Shown here: piece by piece, positions 11,043-21,904 of the stretch
How positions within the stretch are numbered: the first letter of the stretch is position 1
Layout of the letters: each line of letters opens with the position of its first letter
Assembly: GCA_011316235.1 (NCBI GenBank)
Contig: QQBE01000015.1
Span: 620,001 to 684,000, forward strand
Direction of reading: 5' to 3'
Length of the DNA: 64,000 nt
Source of the DNA: Mycothermus thermophilus
Taxonomy: Eukaryota; Ascomycota; Sordariomycetes; Sordariales; Chaetomiaceae
The notes under the pieces: model-generated
The model's input: only the letters and a program-made list of their open reading frames with translations
Databases searched by the model: none
What the model was told of the DNA's origin: nothing
Made by a program: the position numbers and the translations under genes

Positions 11043-11849
11043 TGTGCTCAAAACTTCAGAGCGATGGAGCAAGTCTTGCAGGGTTGAGCAGTCTGAATCT
11101 CTTCATCATCAGTTGCGATGACCTGGAGTTGACTTCGTCGCCAAAAGACCGCGCGAGTCCACAGTGTTGAGTGTCAACAGCCCCATTCCTTTACTGTATA
11201 CGTACCCGGATCTATCTTTTTCCGTGCCGCATAAAATATTTTCCGCCAATCCGCAATCGAAACGCGACAGACGCGCTGTTTGCATTGGTGGAAGAACAAT
11301 CTTGGCGTTTTATTTGCCAGCAACGCGGAAAACGGCTAGTGCCCCACAATCGCGGGGTGTGCACGGGCCACGTGTCCCCGGCCTCGACGCGTGCGGCTCC
11401 CAGCCACGCGGATCCCTGCAACGGCGGGCCGGCCCCACCCATCCGTTGGCGGATGAGAATACTAACCGTTTGCACGCGATCGCGTCGTGCCTTTGTTTCC
11501 TTCCTTTCTTCCTCACATCACGATTGCTTCGATCAGTTACACTTGCTTCACAACGCTACGCTACTGCCAACGCTGCTTTCAATTCGAATCGCAACGACTG
11601 CTCTATTGCTCTCAAGTTCGCAACTGCTCAATTTCAAAGCAACTTCCACCAGAAACGCTTACTGCTTAGGCTTCCGCCTGCCTTGACTTCAATTCGCATC
11701 ATCGCTTCCCACTGCTGTTCTGTGCCTTCGCGCCTGCCGTATCACCACCTTCTCAGCACGAGCTGCTCATCGTTCTGCCTTGTCTGTCTCGCTGTTGTCT
11801 CTATCATGCCTCGCAGATCAACTCAGCAGTCTCACATCCCTCCCACGTC
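11043..11849. promoter_or_regulatory. Divergent promoter region between twin-CX9C gene and SFI1
   Basis: The two genes point away from each other, so their promoters share about 800 bp. The SFI1-proximal part (about 11480-11800) is pyrimidine-rich, as expected for a fungal leader. An upstream ATG at 11806 opens a frame that overlaps the proposed SFI1 start at 11850 in a different frame and could dampen SFI1 translation. No coding gene seen. Confidence 0.5.
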
Positions 11850-14800
11850 ATGCCCGAACACCTCCTTCCTGTACGTCGCCTGGCTTCTGGCCATGGCAGT
11901 ACTGGAGACGACGTTGAACATTCTCACCTTGGTGCCCGCGACAATCTTCTTGATGTTTGTTCTTCCGGTTCTGGATCGCGTCATCATGAGCGCGCCCCTG
12001 CCCCGCACCATGAAGTGTACTCTGATGAGGGTGAGTTCTCTATTCTTTTCCTGTTGTCGCCAACCGCACACTAACGCCGTTTCTTCCAGATATTGGACTT
12101 GTTCACGAAATCGTTAACGCCGCCCAATCGCTCCTCCCATCACTCCCAGAACGGGATCAACTGCCAACGACGGCGTTATTTCTCGCAGCTGATGACGTGT
12201 ATCGACAACATGGAATGGATCCCGAGCACGTCCCCCTTCATATCGCGAGTCTTATCTTCAAGATCGGTGGCGAGCGACGCCACCACTCTTTGGTGGACAA
12301 GTTCCGTGCGGTCTTAGACAGACTCGGCATCGAACTCCAATTTACCGACTCTGGTGAACTCGCCGATCCAACCGGGCACACCAATTCTGCCGTGGTCACC
12401 GATCTTGGCCATGTGGCGGACACCGCCAATCTCGCCAATCTCGGAAGCTACGCCCAGCCCGCCCCTCTCGCCAATCCCGGACCTCTCGCTCGGCGAGCCA
12501 GTTTTGCCAACCCCTCCTCCGGCTTTGCCGACCTCGATGACGACAGTCTCACAGGAAGTCTCAGTTCCAGCTATCGTGGAAAGCTCTCCCCGCCGCGCAG
12601 CCCTCAGGCGGCTATATGTACCGCCGATCGCCAACGAGATGGACGACCCTTTGCTGCTCTCTCTGGTGGAGAGGGTTCAAGCTCACGACATGAACGACCC
12701 ATCAACCAGCCGGTTCATCGATCGGGAGGCGAGGGCTGTCCAGCAGAGGATCGAGGAATGGGGGGAAATCGTCGACAACAGCTATCCGGATACGCCGGAT
12801 TTCGAGGATCCCAGGGATCCTTGGGACGTGGCTGGGCGCTTGGAGCGCATGATAGCCCTGGGCGAGGCCTGGGAACCTCCCCACCCAACCAGCTTCCTCG
12901 CGAACTACCAGGATTATCAGGCGACACAGGGCGCCATCAAAGTTCTTCGTTATCTCCTGGTGGAGATCACAGCCGGCAGGAGGCTAGCCTCGACGATCTC
13001 GAGGCGCGACTCCGTTCTGTCCAGGAGAAACAGTACAACATCCTTCTCACAAACTCCTTCACCACCTGGCACGCCAAGGCCAAACAGTGCCAGCAGGACC
13101 ATGACGCCCTCGGGCTTGTCGCGGGTCGAACCGATGCACGCACCCTTCTCACAGAGGTTCTCGACATCTGGCGAGAGGAGGCCCAGGATGCCCAGGAGCG
13201 CAGGGCCGAGGCCGAGGCCGCCATCGAACACAGCCGATGGGTGGGTAAGATGGAGAAGCGGGCCACTCGGGTCTACGAGATTTACACTGCTCGGACGACC
13301 CTTGAGGCTTGGCGTGACCTTGCTCTGGAGGAGCGCAGTCGGACTGCTGTCGCTCGGCGGCACCTTGTGCGGAAGCGTGCTTTCGACGGGTGGCATGCCC
13401 ACCACGTCAAGGAGGAACTAAAGGTTGAGAATTTCATTCTTGGCCACTTCCTCAAGAAGTGGACGGACGCCGCCCTTCATCAAGAGGTTCGCTCCGAGGT
13501 CGCTTCGCAATGGTACGACCAACAGCTTCTGAAGGATAGCGTTGACACCATGTGGGAAGAGTACAACAACCGCATTGCCGACGAGGTCTACGCCACAGAG
13601 CTTGTCAACGATTGTCTCCGCCACTGGTCCACCAAGGCTCGCGAGCTCCGTGAGGAGTATCAGATTGCCAGCACTCTCGACGAACGGCTTGTGCGCGACG
13701 AGATCATTAAGGACTGGCTTGACGCGCTCGACACTCAACGCTTCGATGCACACGAGCGCACGAGACAATGGCTGATCTTGGGTTGTCGACGGGATCTGGA
13801 CTACTGGCAAGAGCAAGCACGACTGTCCGCCCTCCTCCGACAGTACAACACCAAGCGTGATCAAAAAGTCATTTGCGACGCTCTTGACGTTTGGCAGCGC
13901 GCCCTGGCCCACGCCCAAGACGAAGCCGCCGTGGCTGACGCCTTCATGGTCATGGAGCCTATCGAACATTGGGAGCGAGAGATGAAGCTCAAGCTCTGGG
14001 TCGAGCGGGAGGAGCACGAGACCAAGGCCGCCGTTCTCGAGCACTGGGCGTTGGAGGAGAAGCTCGCCTGGTACCGGCGGTACGATGACACGAATCTCAA
14101 ACGGCAGACGCTCGACACATTGTTCGCCGCTGCTCAACAAGCTAGACGCGAGAGGGAAAGTCTTGAGCGGGACGCAGCGGAGGCGGACGCATACTACTTG
14201 GCTGGCGACACGGTAGACGCATGGCTTGGAGCGGTGGACAAAATGCGGATTCATCATCACAACGCCAACCTCGTCAACCTCTACCGAACGACACGGCCTT
14301 GCATCGACCATTGGCGGGAACAACAACAACTGAGTCAAGCCCGCACTGCTTACTTCCGGAGACAAGCTGACAAACACAGGGCCAGGGCGCTTGTTAACGA
14401 CGTTCTCGACCGATGGCCGGGTATCGCCGAGGCCGCACGACGAGAGCGCATGATGACGAAGTTGCGTCAGTTCCGCCGCAAGTACAAAGTCGAGTTGGCC
14501 CAGGAATGCCTTGACCAGTGGCTCGAGGCAACGGCCGATGCCTTGGATCGGAAAGATGACGCCGATCAGGTACACCTCGAGTACAAGCGCGAGGACCTCA
14601 AAGACTGTCTCGACCTCTGGAACCGCGCCGCCAAACAAGCACAGGTGGTCCACCAGATCGCCGCCGACGCGGAGCTCGAGGTCTACCTCAACAAATGGCA
14701 AGAGCAGTTCGAGGAAGCCAAGGAGAATCTGCAGGATGCCATCGACTTTGACGCGGACAACACCAGGCGGCGTTGCTGGGAGAAGTGGGAGTTCGAGACG

Positions 14801-15331
14801 CTCCAGGCCGGCGGGAAGCGCCACCTGGCCACAACTTTGCTCGAGAAGAACGAACGGCGGGTGCGACGGCGCATCCTCAACGAGTGGCACCAGAAAGCAG
14901 TGCCTGGCGCAGCTGACCTCCTCAATCCGCGCCTCAGCACCCTGTCAGCCCGCCGAAGCGTTCGCCAGCAGCTCTCCCGGTCGACCACAGCGGCCAGCGG
15001 GTTCTACACAGCAAGCCAGTTGGCCATCCTCCGGCCGCCCCCAGATCCAGGATCTTCGACGCCGCAAGTCGGGCTGGGCCCCATGTCTGAGTTCGATGAG
15101 GAGCCTTTGGTGCCTGACCCCGACGATCCGGGCTTCATGAGCACACCGACAAGATTGAGGAGCAGCACAAGGACACCAGCAAGGCGGCTGACTTCGACGC
15201 CATCCGCGATCCTGCCGTCACCATACGAGAGGGAGTTGAGGAGGCAGTACGGTGGTGTGGGGTTGATGAGGCAGAGAGGGGTTGGGTTCTCGGATATCAA
15301 CGAGGAGTCTGGGGAGGACTTGGAGCATTGA
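11850..15331 (+). CDS. SFI1: SFI1-family centrin-binding spindle pole body protein
   Basis: Sfi1 is a long helical filament at the half-bridge of the spindle pole body; its repeats each bind a centrin (Cdc31). Two exons, 11850-12030 and 12090-15331, predict about 1140 residues. The intron (59 bp) joins in phase to give VYSDEDIGLVHEIV, a typical fungal Sfi1 N-terminal helix region. From about 13000 to 14900 there are roughly 19 copies of a motif ending in Leu-x-x-Trp (for example VLDIWREEA, CLDQWLEATA, YLNKWQEQFE), the centrin-binding repeat. The conserved Ser/Pro/Arg tail ends near SPYERELRRQYGG. Oddities: between about 12640 and 12970 the better coding frame is a different one (+1), with the main frame resuming near 12985, so the predicted residues there are doubtful. 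The start is uncertain because of an overlapping upstream ATG at 11806. Confidence 0.85.
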
Positions 15332-15975
15332 AATTGTTTCATGGGCGTTGGTTGGCTTTGTGTTTGGGTTTTGGTTTGGCTTCGTCATTCTTGTTCTCTT
15401 CTGTTTCTGTTCGGGTTTGGTACACGGGCATGGTTACTAGATGGGTTGGCTTCGGGTTCTGGTTTTCGGGTTTGGTTGGAACATTGGTATCGGCGTTGGG
15501 GATTGGCAGGGGATTGGTGTGGGGCACGGCGGACTAAGGGTTACTGGTTTTGGTTTCGCATGAGTTCATCAAGGACGCCGCTATAGGCTTATGACATTAC
15601 ATGACGTTCAATGCAATTATTTTTTTCCCAAATGTCCAAGCTCCATCCTCTTGCAATGTGACAAATATTGATGTGTACGACCATGTCGCCCCAAGTTTGG
15701 CGATGTCGCGAGGGTGGACTCCTCCCCGAGGCCACGGCTGATGTTGCCAAAGAGGCAGTGGAAAGGGTTAAGGTTGCAGAACACTGGCTCGCGCTGGCTC
15801 GGCAGACCCACGCCATACCCCACCGTGAAGGCGGTCAGGAAATTCTGCCCTCGCGCACCAATTTCCACAAATCCACAGAAAGTCGATTTTGCAAATTTCC
15901 TCCTTCCCTCCTCCAAGATCACGGCGATCAACTTCAACTCCTTGTCCTCAGTCGGCACCAGCCCACACAATCACA
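15332..15975. other. Intergenic region before RPL26
   Basis: Contains the presumed SFI1 3' UTR, rich in GGTTTGG-like T and G runs on the plus strand (15340-15540), and the promoter of the ribosomal protein gene. No gene seen. Confidence 0.5.
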
Positions 15976-16523
15976 ATGGCCAAGGTCAGCACCTGTAAGT
16001 AAACTCCTCCATTCAGTTATTTGTTTTTGTTGTTTCGAAATATTAACTCGCTGTCCCAGCTGTTTCGTCGTCGCGGCGTAAGTCGCGCAAGGCGCACTTC
16101 TCCGCTCCCTCGAGCGTCCGCCGCAGCATCATGAGCGCCCCGCTCAGCAAGGAGCTCCGTGAGAAATACAACGTACGTTCTAGCACCTTTCCTCAAAACT
16201 TCCGCGGCTCGGTCGGTCGCTGACTCAACACCCAACAGGTCCGGAGCATCCCCATCCGCAAGGACGACGAGGTCCAGATCGTCCGCGGCATCCACAAGGA
16301 CAAGGAGGGCAAGGTCACCTCGGTGTACCGCCTCAAGTACGTGATCCACGTCGAGCGCGTCACCCGTGACAAGGCCACCGGCCAGAGCGTCCCTGTCGGC
16401 ATCCACCCCAGCAATGTGGTCATCACCAAGCTCAAGCTCGACAAGGACCGTGAGAACATCCTGGCACGCATCAAGGCCGGCCGCGAGCAGGCTGCCAAGG
16501 CCAAGGGCAAGAGCAAGGCGTAA
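15976..16523 (+). CDS. RPL26: 60S ribosomal protein uL24 (RPL26)
   Basis: Large-subunit ribosomal protein of the uL24 family, 138 residues from three exons: 15976-15994, 16060-16172, 16239-16523. The first exon encodes only six full codons, as is common in fungal ribosomal protein genes. The introns (65 and 66 bp) have GTAAGT and GTACGT donors. The N-terminus SRRKSRKAHFSAPSSVRR is the invariant eukaryotic L26 signature; the KOW motif lies at about residues 50-80 (DDEVQIVRGIHKDKEGKV), followed by the conserved HVERVTRDKA and GIHPSNVVITKL segments. The Lys/Ala-rich tail is longer than in yeast (127 residues) but typical of filamentous fungi. It sits near the polypeptide exit tunnel in the ribosome. 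Confidence 0.97.
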
Positions 16524-18057
16524 AGTGCCTTTGAGCTGGTGCTCGGAGGGACTGGAGACGAATGACAGACAAAAAAAGAGACCAAAAGGAGCAATTCGGT
16601 TCGGACACGACGATGATGGAGATATACCCCGCGCATGGACCTCGCTGTCGACGGTTACCCGGCATCGGCACTGGCGTTTACGCGGTCCCGATTCGGGTTG
16701 GGAGTTGACGCGACTGCCTCAGCCGCGCGACGGCAGGGCACAGACGGGCTCGACCCGGGATTTTAGAAGCAGAGTCAACGACGAATCGAGACATTGTTCT
16801 CAATGGCCATTTCACAGTGCCAGTCGCATTGCGCTTGCTGTGAAATGCTCCATGGGAGGTTTTCCCGAAGCCCAGTTCCTCTGCTTTGGTGTTGCAGAGG
16901 ACCTAATTGCCGTTGACCTGATGTGACCAATGTTGTAGTTTGAACTGACTATCGCAGGACAGCCTTCGTCGGCAGCTTTTACGAGTGGTCTCAATTCGCC
17001 GTGTGCGAGGGCCGGCTCAGCTGGGTGGTCATGACGTTGGCGCCTGCATCAAGGTAGGTGATAGTAGTAGCTTGAGACACATCTCCGCTAGGTTATCTCC
17101 GCGTTGACCACTAGTCCGATGGTTTTCGAGGTATACGACTAGCGAAGAGTAAACCCAGCATTGGGAAATCACCAGTTCCCATGATGCTCTCGCCTGCAGA
17201 CCTCCATGGAGATGGATCGATGAGAATGGAGGTTTGAAGGCGAGGAACATGTCTTGTGACAAAGACTGGATTGTTGTAGACAGAGTAATTTTGGCCCAGG
17301 TCTTTGACACAAGTGTGGGATTGCGTTATAGATCTAGACTTCCAATAAAACTTGAAGTTGTTTTTGTCTTCGACTCTGGTAGACGTGCCATGATGCTGAT
17401 GTCCAGTGTTGTGAGGACCTTGAGGGTTACTCCGTGGCTCACCAGTCAACCACTTCGAGGTTCGGTCAGAATGCATGGTTGCCTGCAATTCATTGCAAAC
17501 CTGGAATCGAATACCACAGGCATCTGAGGGCGCAAGGGCTCGAATAACTGCGAAGGATTCAGCACGAATCAAAGGAACTGGTCGCCAAAGGAGTTGTTTG
17601 GTGTTCGCCGGCTAAAGCGGTTGCTGGGGACGCCGTGATGATAGCGTATCACATCCCAAGCGGGCAACAAGCTCCCTCGTCAACAAGGGCCCTTGGCATT
17701 GCTCGGACTCGACAACAACACTGTTCACTGTTCCACGATCCACGACAAAAGCCGCTCACACAACATCTGGCGTGTCTATTTGTCGTCGCGGAAGCTTGCA
17801 AGTCAACGGCTGGCATTTGCGATTCGCTCCGGCATTCAGGGTCCTCGCTGCCAAGGGCGGCTGTCGTCTGTCCCTTAAAGCGTGCAACCCGCGTTCGGCG
17901 CTGCTGCCCCCATTGTTGTCGCTTCGGGTCTCGTCGGGTCTCAGGCCGTCGAACAACAAGACCAACACCGAACAACCCCCGAAACCGCCTTCGACGCCTC
18001 CCATCCTACCACCGTCCCAGACTTCTCCGGTAGACATCGACGACAACATCCGCCACA
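16524..18057. other. Intergenic region before HymA
   Basis: About 1.5 kb without a supported gene. Open frames up to about 150 codons on both strands have no recognisable domains and are interrupted by unlikely composition. The last 250 bases are C-rich on the plus strand and probably form the leader of the gene at 18058. Confidence 0.5.
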
Positions 18058-19425
18058 ATGTCCTTCTTGTTTGGCCGAGCTCGCATGAGGACGAACATGT
18101 CCGATCTCGTCAAGCAAGCCAGAGACCATGTCACGAAGCTGGATGGGCCGCAGGGGCCTGCCAAGGTAGGGAGAGTGTAAACATCGACAGCAGACAGAAC
18201 GCCTGGTCGATCGACATATGCATTTGCTGACGAACCTCCGGGATAGGCCGAGGAGCTTGCGAAGGTGCTCTCTCAGATGAAGCAGATCCTCCAAGGAACT
18301 CATGGTTCGTCGCAACCTGCTTCTCCGTGCCTTTCCTTTGCTCCCGACTCCTCCATGCTGACCACGGATTGTCTCCTCCCTCGCAGACTCCGAGCCCAAC
18401 CCGGATCAGATCTACCAATTGGTGATGAGCATGATCGACGAAGACCTCCTATACCTCCTCGCCGTCCACCTGCACAAGCTGCCCTTCGAATCTCGCAAAG
18501 ACACCCAAGTCATCTTCTCATACGTCTTCCGCTTCCGCCCACCAAATGGCCAGCAGAAGCCCGAACCAATTGCCCTTGCCTGGGTCGTCGAGCGCAGGCC
18601 CCAGGTCCTCATCGCCCTTTGCCGCGGATACGACCACAAGGAGAGCGCCACCCCCGCCGGCACGGTGCTGCGCGAGGTGCTCAAGAACGCTGCTGCTGCG
18701 TCAATTATCCTCTACGACGACGGGGACGAACCGGGCTCCAGTGCACGTGGCATCGACGCCATCGACCCGGATCGGCCACAGAGCGGGAGGGGTGTGTTCT
18801 GGAACTTCTTCGACTGGATCGACAAGAGCTCGTTCGAGGTCAGCGCGGATGCCTTTACCACCTTCAGGGTACGTCTTCACGTAATCCCCAGCCTTTCTGA
18901 TCCCCGTGCTGTTCTATGGGCCGTAGCCTTTGCTGACACGCGCTTTCACCCATACAGGAACTCATCACTAAACACAAGGACATCGTCCCCCGGTACCTGG
19001 CCGTCAACTTCGAACTTTTCTTCGAACGGTACAACCGCGTCCTGGTCCAGTCTAACAGCTACGTCACCAAGCGGCAATCCATCAAACTGCTGGGCGAGAT
19101 CCTGCTGGATCGGTCGAACTACAACATCATGACGGCGTATGTGGACCGCGGCGAGCATCTCAAGATCTGCATGAACCTGCTGCGCGACGACCGCAAGATG
19201 GTCCAGTACGAGGGCTTCCACGTCTTCAAGGTCTTTGTTGCGAACCCCAACAAGTCGATTCCCGTGCAAAAGATCCTCATCATGAACCGCGAGAAGCTGC
19301 TCCACTTCTTGTCGCATTTCCTTGAAGACCGCACCGAAGACGAGCAGTTTATCGATGAGCGCGAGTTTCTCATCAAGCAGATCCGGAATCTTCCTCCAGC
19401 CCCGGTCCCCCCTCAACCTCGGTAA
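18058..19425 (+). CDS. hymA: Mo25/HymA family scaffold protein
   Basis: Mo25-like protein of 371 residues (Aspergillus HymA is of similar length). Four exons: 18058-18165, 18247-18304, 18387-18868, 18958-19425, all with GT-AG introns of 81, 82 and 89 bp. The N-terminus MSFLFGRARM, the QMKQILQG helix, and the C-terminal block with EGFHVFKVFVANPNK and the FLIKQIRNLP end are conserved in this family. Mo25 proteins are helical-repeat scaffolds that activate germinal-centre STE20 kinases; in fungi they act in the morphogenesis (RAM/MOR) network with NDR kinases, and HymA is needed for conidiophore development and septation in relatives. Exon joins preserve all conserved segments. No abnormal features. 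Confidence 0.95.
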
Positions 19426-20186
19426 ACCTTGTTTTTTTGCGTAGGCCGGAAGAGAGGAGGGTGCGACCTGGCGTGTAAGGGAGTGTATGTGCATTACTTG
19501 GGGCCTGACTGACGTAGAGGAGACATCACAACCGAAGGGAAATTCGAGTAGCTGGACGGCGTTGTGGCGTATACGACAGAGTTGGGTGCAATGGGATGGG
19601 TACGGTATGTATATTCTTGGGATCAGCATGGCATGGAATGGAATAGGGACGACATGGCAATTATCAATTGTGATTGACCTGCATTTTGACCTTCTCTTGG
19701 CTCACCTGGGCTGTGTTTGTACGGAGTAGAGCTGTCACATCATCCACTTTTTATTTCAACATGGACCTGGATGGGACCTGGGTTCAACGGTACCTAAGCT
19801 CAGATGGTCATTCGGGTCTTGCCATACAGGCCAGGCACAAGCCAGGTCACCAACACCACCGTCAACGCTTCTTTTTCTCAGATAACTCCTCGCAGACTAG
19901 TGCACTCAGTTCCAACTTTCACCTAGCCCCACGAAAGTAGGGTTCCTGATGAGAGGAATGGAGGAAGCGGGAACTTGGTTGAATGACCTGATTCGCACTT
20001 AAGAGAATCCCTCAGTAGCAGAGGAACGTAACGCTTCTCAAGACAGGTTAACTGCTACAAACCCGAGTTCTCAGGCCAGGGATCCTCTCACTTCGCCACA
20101 CTTGGGCTTCATCCCCCGATGCCTCCTGTCATATGGGGTCTGAAAGGCTCGAAAAAGAAACCGAGGCTGGCTCCACACTCCTCAGT
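19426..20186. other. Intergenic region downstream of HymA
   Basis: Presumed 3' UTR of hymA, then AT-richer sequence of low coding potential leading into the relic region. I see no intact gene. Confidence 0.5.
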
Positions 20187-20570
20187 TTAAAAACTCCAGA
20201 AGCCCAAGAGGTTGTCTAGGAGAGCGTGGTGCTGCCGCTCCTGGAGGGACTGGAGTCGGGCCTTGCGTTCTCAAGGCTTGGTTCGCCGTGTTGTCCTTGG
20301 CTTCCAGGAAGACTACTCAAAAACGTAGGACTTATCTAGTGGTAGGATGAGTGGAAGTTCTCCAATAGAGGATGTATGGGGCCTATAATGTCACAGTCAC
20401 CCGAGCCGGGACTGCTGGCGGGCTGAAAACGGTTTCAGTGGAAATGCAGCGAGCCGGAGATCTCAACGATAACTCCGGAATTGGGGGTAGCCCAAGAAGC
20501 TGGGCAATTGTGGAGGTCGAACGAACTACCCTTAATAAACTGGAGTTTGGTTTCCAATCGTCCAAGAAAG
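20187..20570 (-). pseudogene. Decayed SFI1-like fragment, copy 1
   Basis: On the minus strand, bases 20264-20187 translate to an ARLQSLQERQHH-type segment ending FWSF and a stop. It matches, residue by residue, the start of the repeat region of the SFI1 gene in this window (EARLRSVQEKQYN, then a Trp) and the second relic 1 kb away (EARLQSFKQRQHN, then FHAW). Just upstream (20265-20280) the ASLE box is in another frame, so a frameshift is present. Bases about 20540-20400 also align with copy 2: both contain an A/T-variable CCAATNCCGGA stretch followed by a GTTGAG. There is a stop within the repeat region and no downstream repeats, so this is a broken fragment. Similarity was judged by eye. Confidence 0.6.
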
Positions 20571-21129
20571 AAGATAAGAGAAGGAGGGAAAACTCGCCCC
20601 AGACTCGCCCATTAGGTCTGAGGGCATTTCATATCCGGCTGGTCGAAAGTTAAGCAGCAACACATGGCGAAAACAAACCAAAAGACCAGAATGGTTCTCT
20701 GAACAATCTTTGAGTCACGCAATACACAATCATCATGGCGTCTCGGAAAGGTCAGTTGGTTGAAGCCAAAGTTAAGCGTTGAGCAGAAGGGAAAGGTTGG
20801 ACTACCTCCCGGATTGAGAGAGGTAGCTAGCTAAAGGTAAAACGCTGCAAAGTGAGAGGAGAGAAGCCATCTATATACAGAACTGAGTGGTCACAGCCAA
20901 GGTCTTACTCCTCAGGCCCCCGACCTGGCCAGGGTCGGGGGTCGGAGGGTCATTCCCCAGCATCGGGGGTTGTAGTAGCTCTGAGAAGTGAGGAACAGGT
21001 TTTGAGGCCTCAGGCTCAGGATTGATGCCTGACTTCTCACCTCCTGTCACACAGTCAGTAACTTTGTTGTGGACGAAAAGTGCCGAGGGAATGGTGATGG
21101 CGAACTTACAATTATCAGCCCCTCACCTG
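20571..21129. other. Spacer between the two SFI1-like relics
   Basis: No gene recognised. The stretch includes a short inverted GGCCCCCGACC / GGGTCGGGGGTC element near 20915-20950 that could form a hairpin. The sequence probably belongs to the same decayed duplicated region. Confidence 0.4.
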
Positions 21130-21640
21130 TCCAGAACCATGAGCACGTTGTCCTTCCGGCAATGGAACAGCCATGGAAAGCTGAGGAGCGGCAAGGTTGT
21201 TTTTTGTTAGCGCTCGTTGGTCTACCATGGAACTCCAGGCGTGGAAGACACTGACGATGAGGTCGTTGTGTTGCCGCTGCTTGAAAGATTGAAGTCGTGC
21301 CTCCAGTTCCTCAATGCTTGCCTCTTCCTGGCGTAGTTTGCTACTAGCAACGCTAGCTGAAGGCGCAAGACGAGGTGCCGAGTCGGAATGAGCCAGGCTC
21401 TTGCGATTTGGGGCTTACGAGTTGTGGAAGATCCTCGAGGCTGACACTGCGGGGAGGACCCAGAAACAGATCCAGTGTGGGAAGCTTTGGTAGACTCAAC
21501 CGCAATTCCGGTATTGGGGAACTCGGGAGACTGGGTGAGGCTGGAGGTGTCCCGAAGGAGCTCTTCGGCGGTCAGGAAGACAGAGAGATGCAGCAGCAGC
21601 CTTGATGATCTAGACTCTGCCGAGGTCGGACACACCTTGG
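21130..21640 (-). pseudogene. Decayed SFI1-like fragment, copy 2, retaining an intron
   Basis: Minus-strand bases 21336-21226 encode LRQEEASIEELEARLQS and then FKQRQHN up to FHAWSS, closely matching the SFI1 protein around residue 355 (RQEASLDDLEARLRS). An upstream exon (about 21600-21419) joins it across a 62-bp GTAAGC...TTCAG intron (21418-21357) that preserves the frame. Upstream residues such as TQSPEFPNTG align with copy 1. After the Trp repeat the frame meets stops, but another frame briefly gives NVLMVLD, which is repeat-like, and a candidate intron with a GCTAAC branch lies there. I call it a pseudogene because no long frame continues; an unannotated multi-exon gene cannot be fully excluded. 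Confidence 0.6.
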
Positions 21641-21904
21641 CTTGCTTCAATATGCTCTTCCCAACTTCACGATCGGTTCCAGAAGCGAATCGTCAACATC
21701 TTGCCGCGTCTGTGAGGGTATCATATCCAACGAATCTCAAAACCTGGAACGCAACACCCATCAATCTCAGCGTAGCAAATAAACCCCCATCAACCATGCT
21801 ATCATGTGATGTTGCCCTCCATTTCATTCTACCAACAACCAAGCATGCTTCTCAATCGCGCCCTCCATGTGACATTGATGTCCTCCAAGAATCAACTGGG
21901 CAAC

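Noticed and set aside
12354..13421. 355-codon plus-strand frame inside SFI1 as a separate overlapping gene
   Set aside because: Only its middle part looks coding; its 3' part is the out-of-frame shadow of SFI1 repeats. It is better explained as a frame switch within SFI1.
13418..14890. 490-codon minus-strand frame antisense to SFI1
   Set aside because: It mirrors the SFI1 repeats; the strong codon bias of the plus-strand gene keeps the antisense frame open. No domain or start context.
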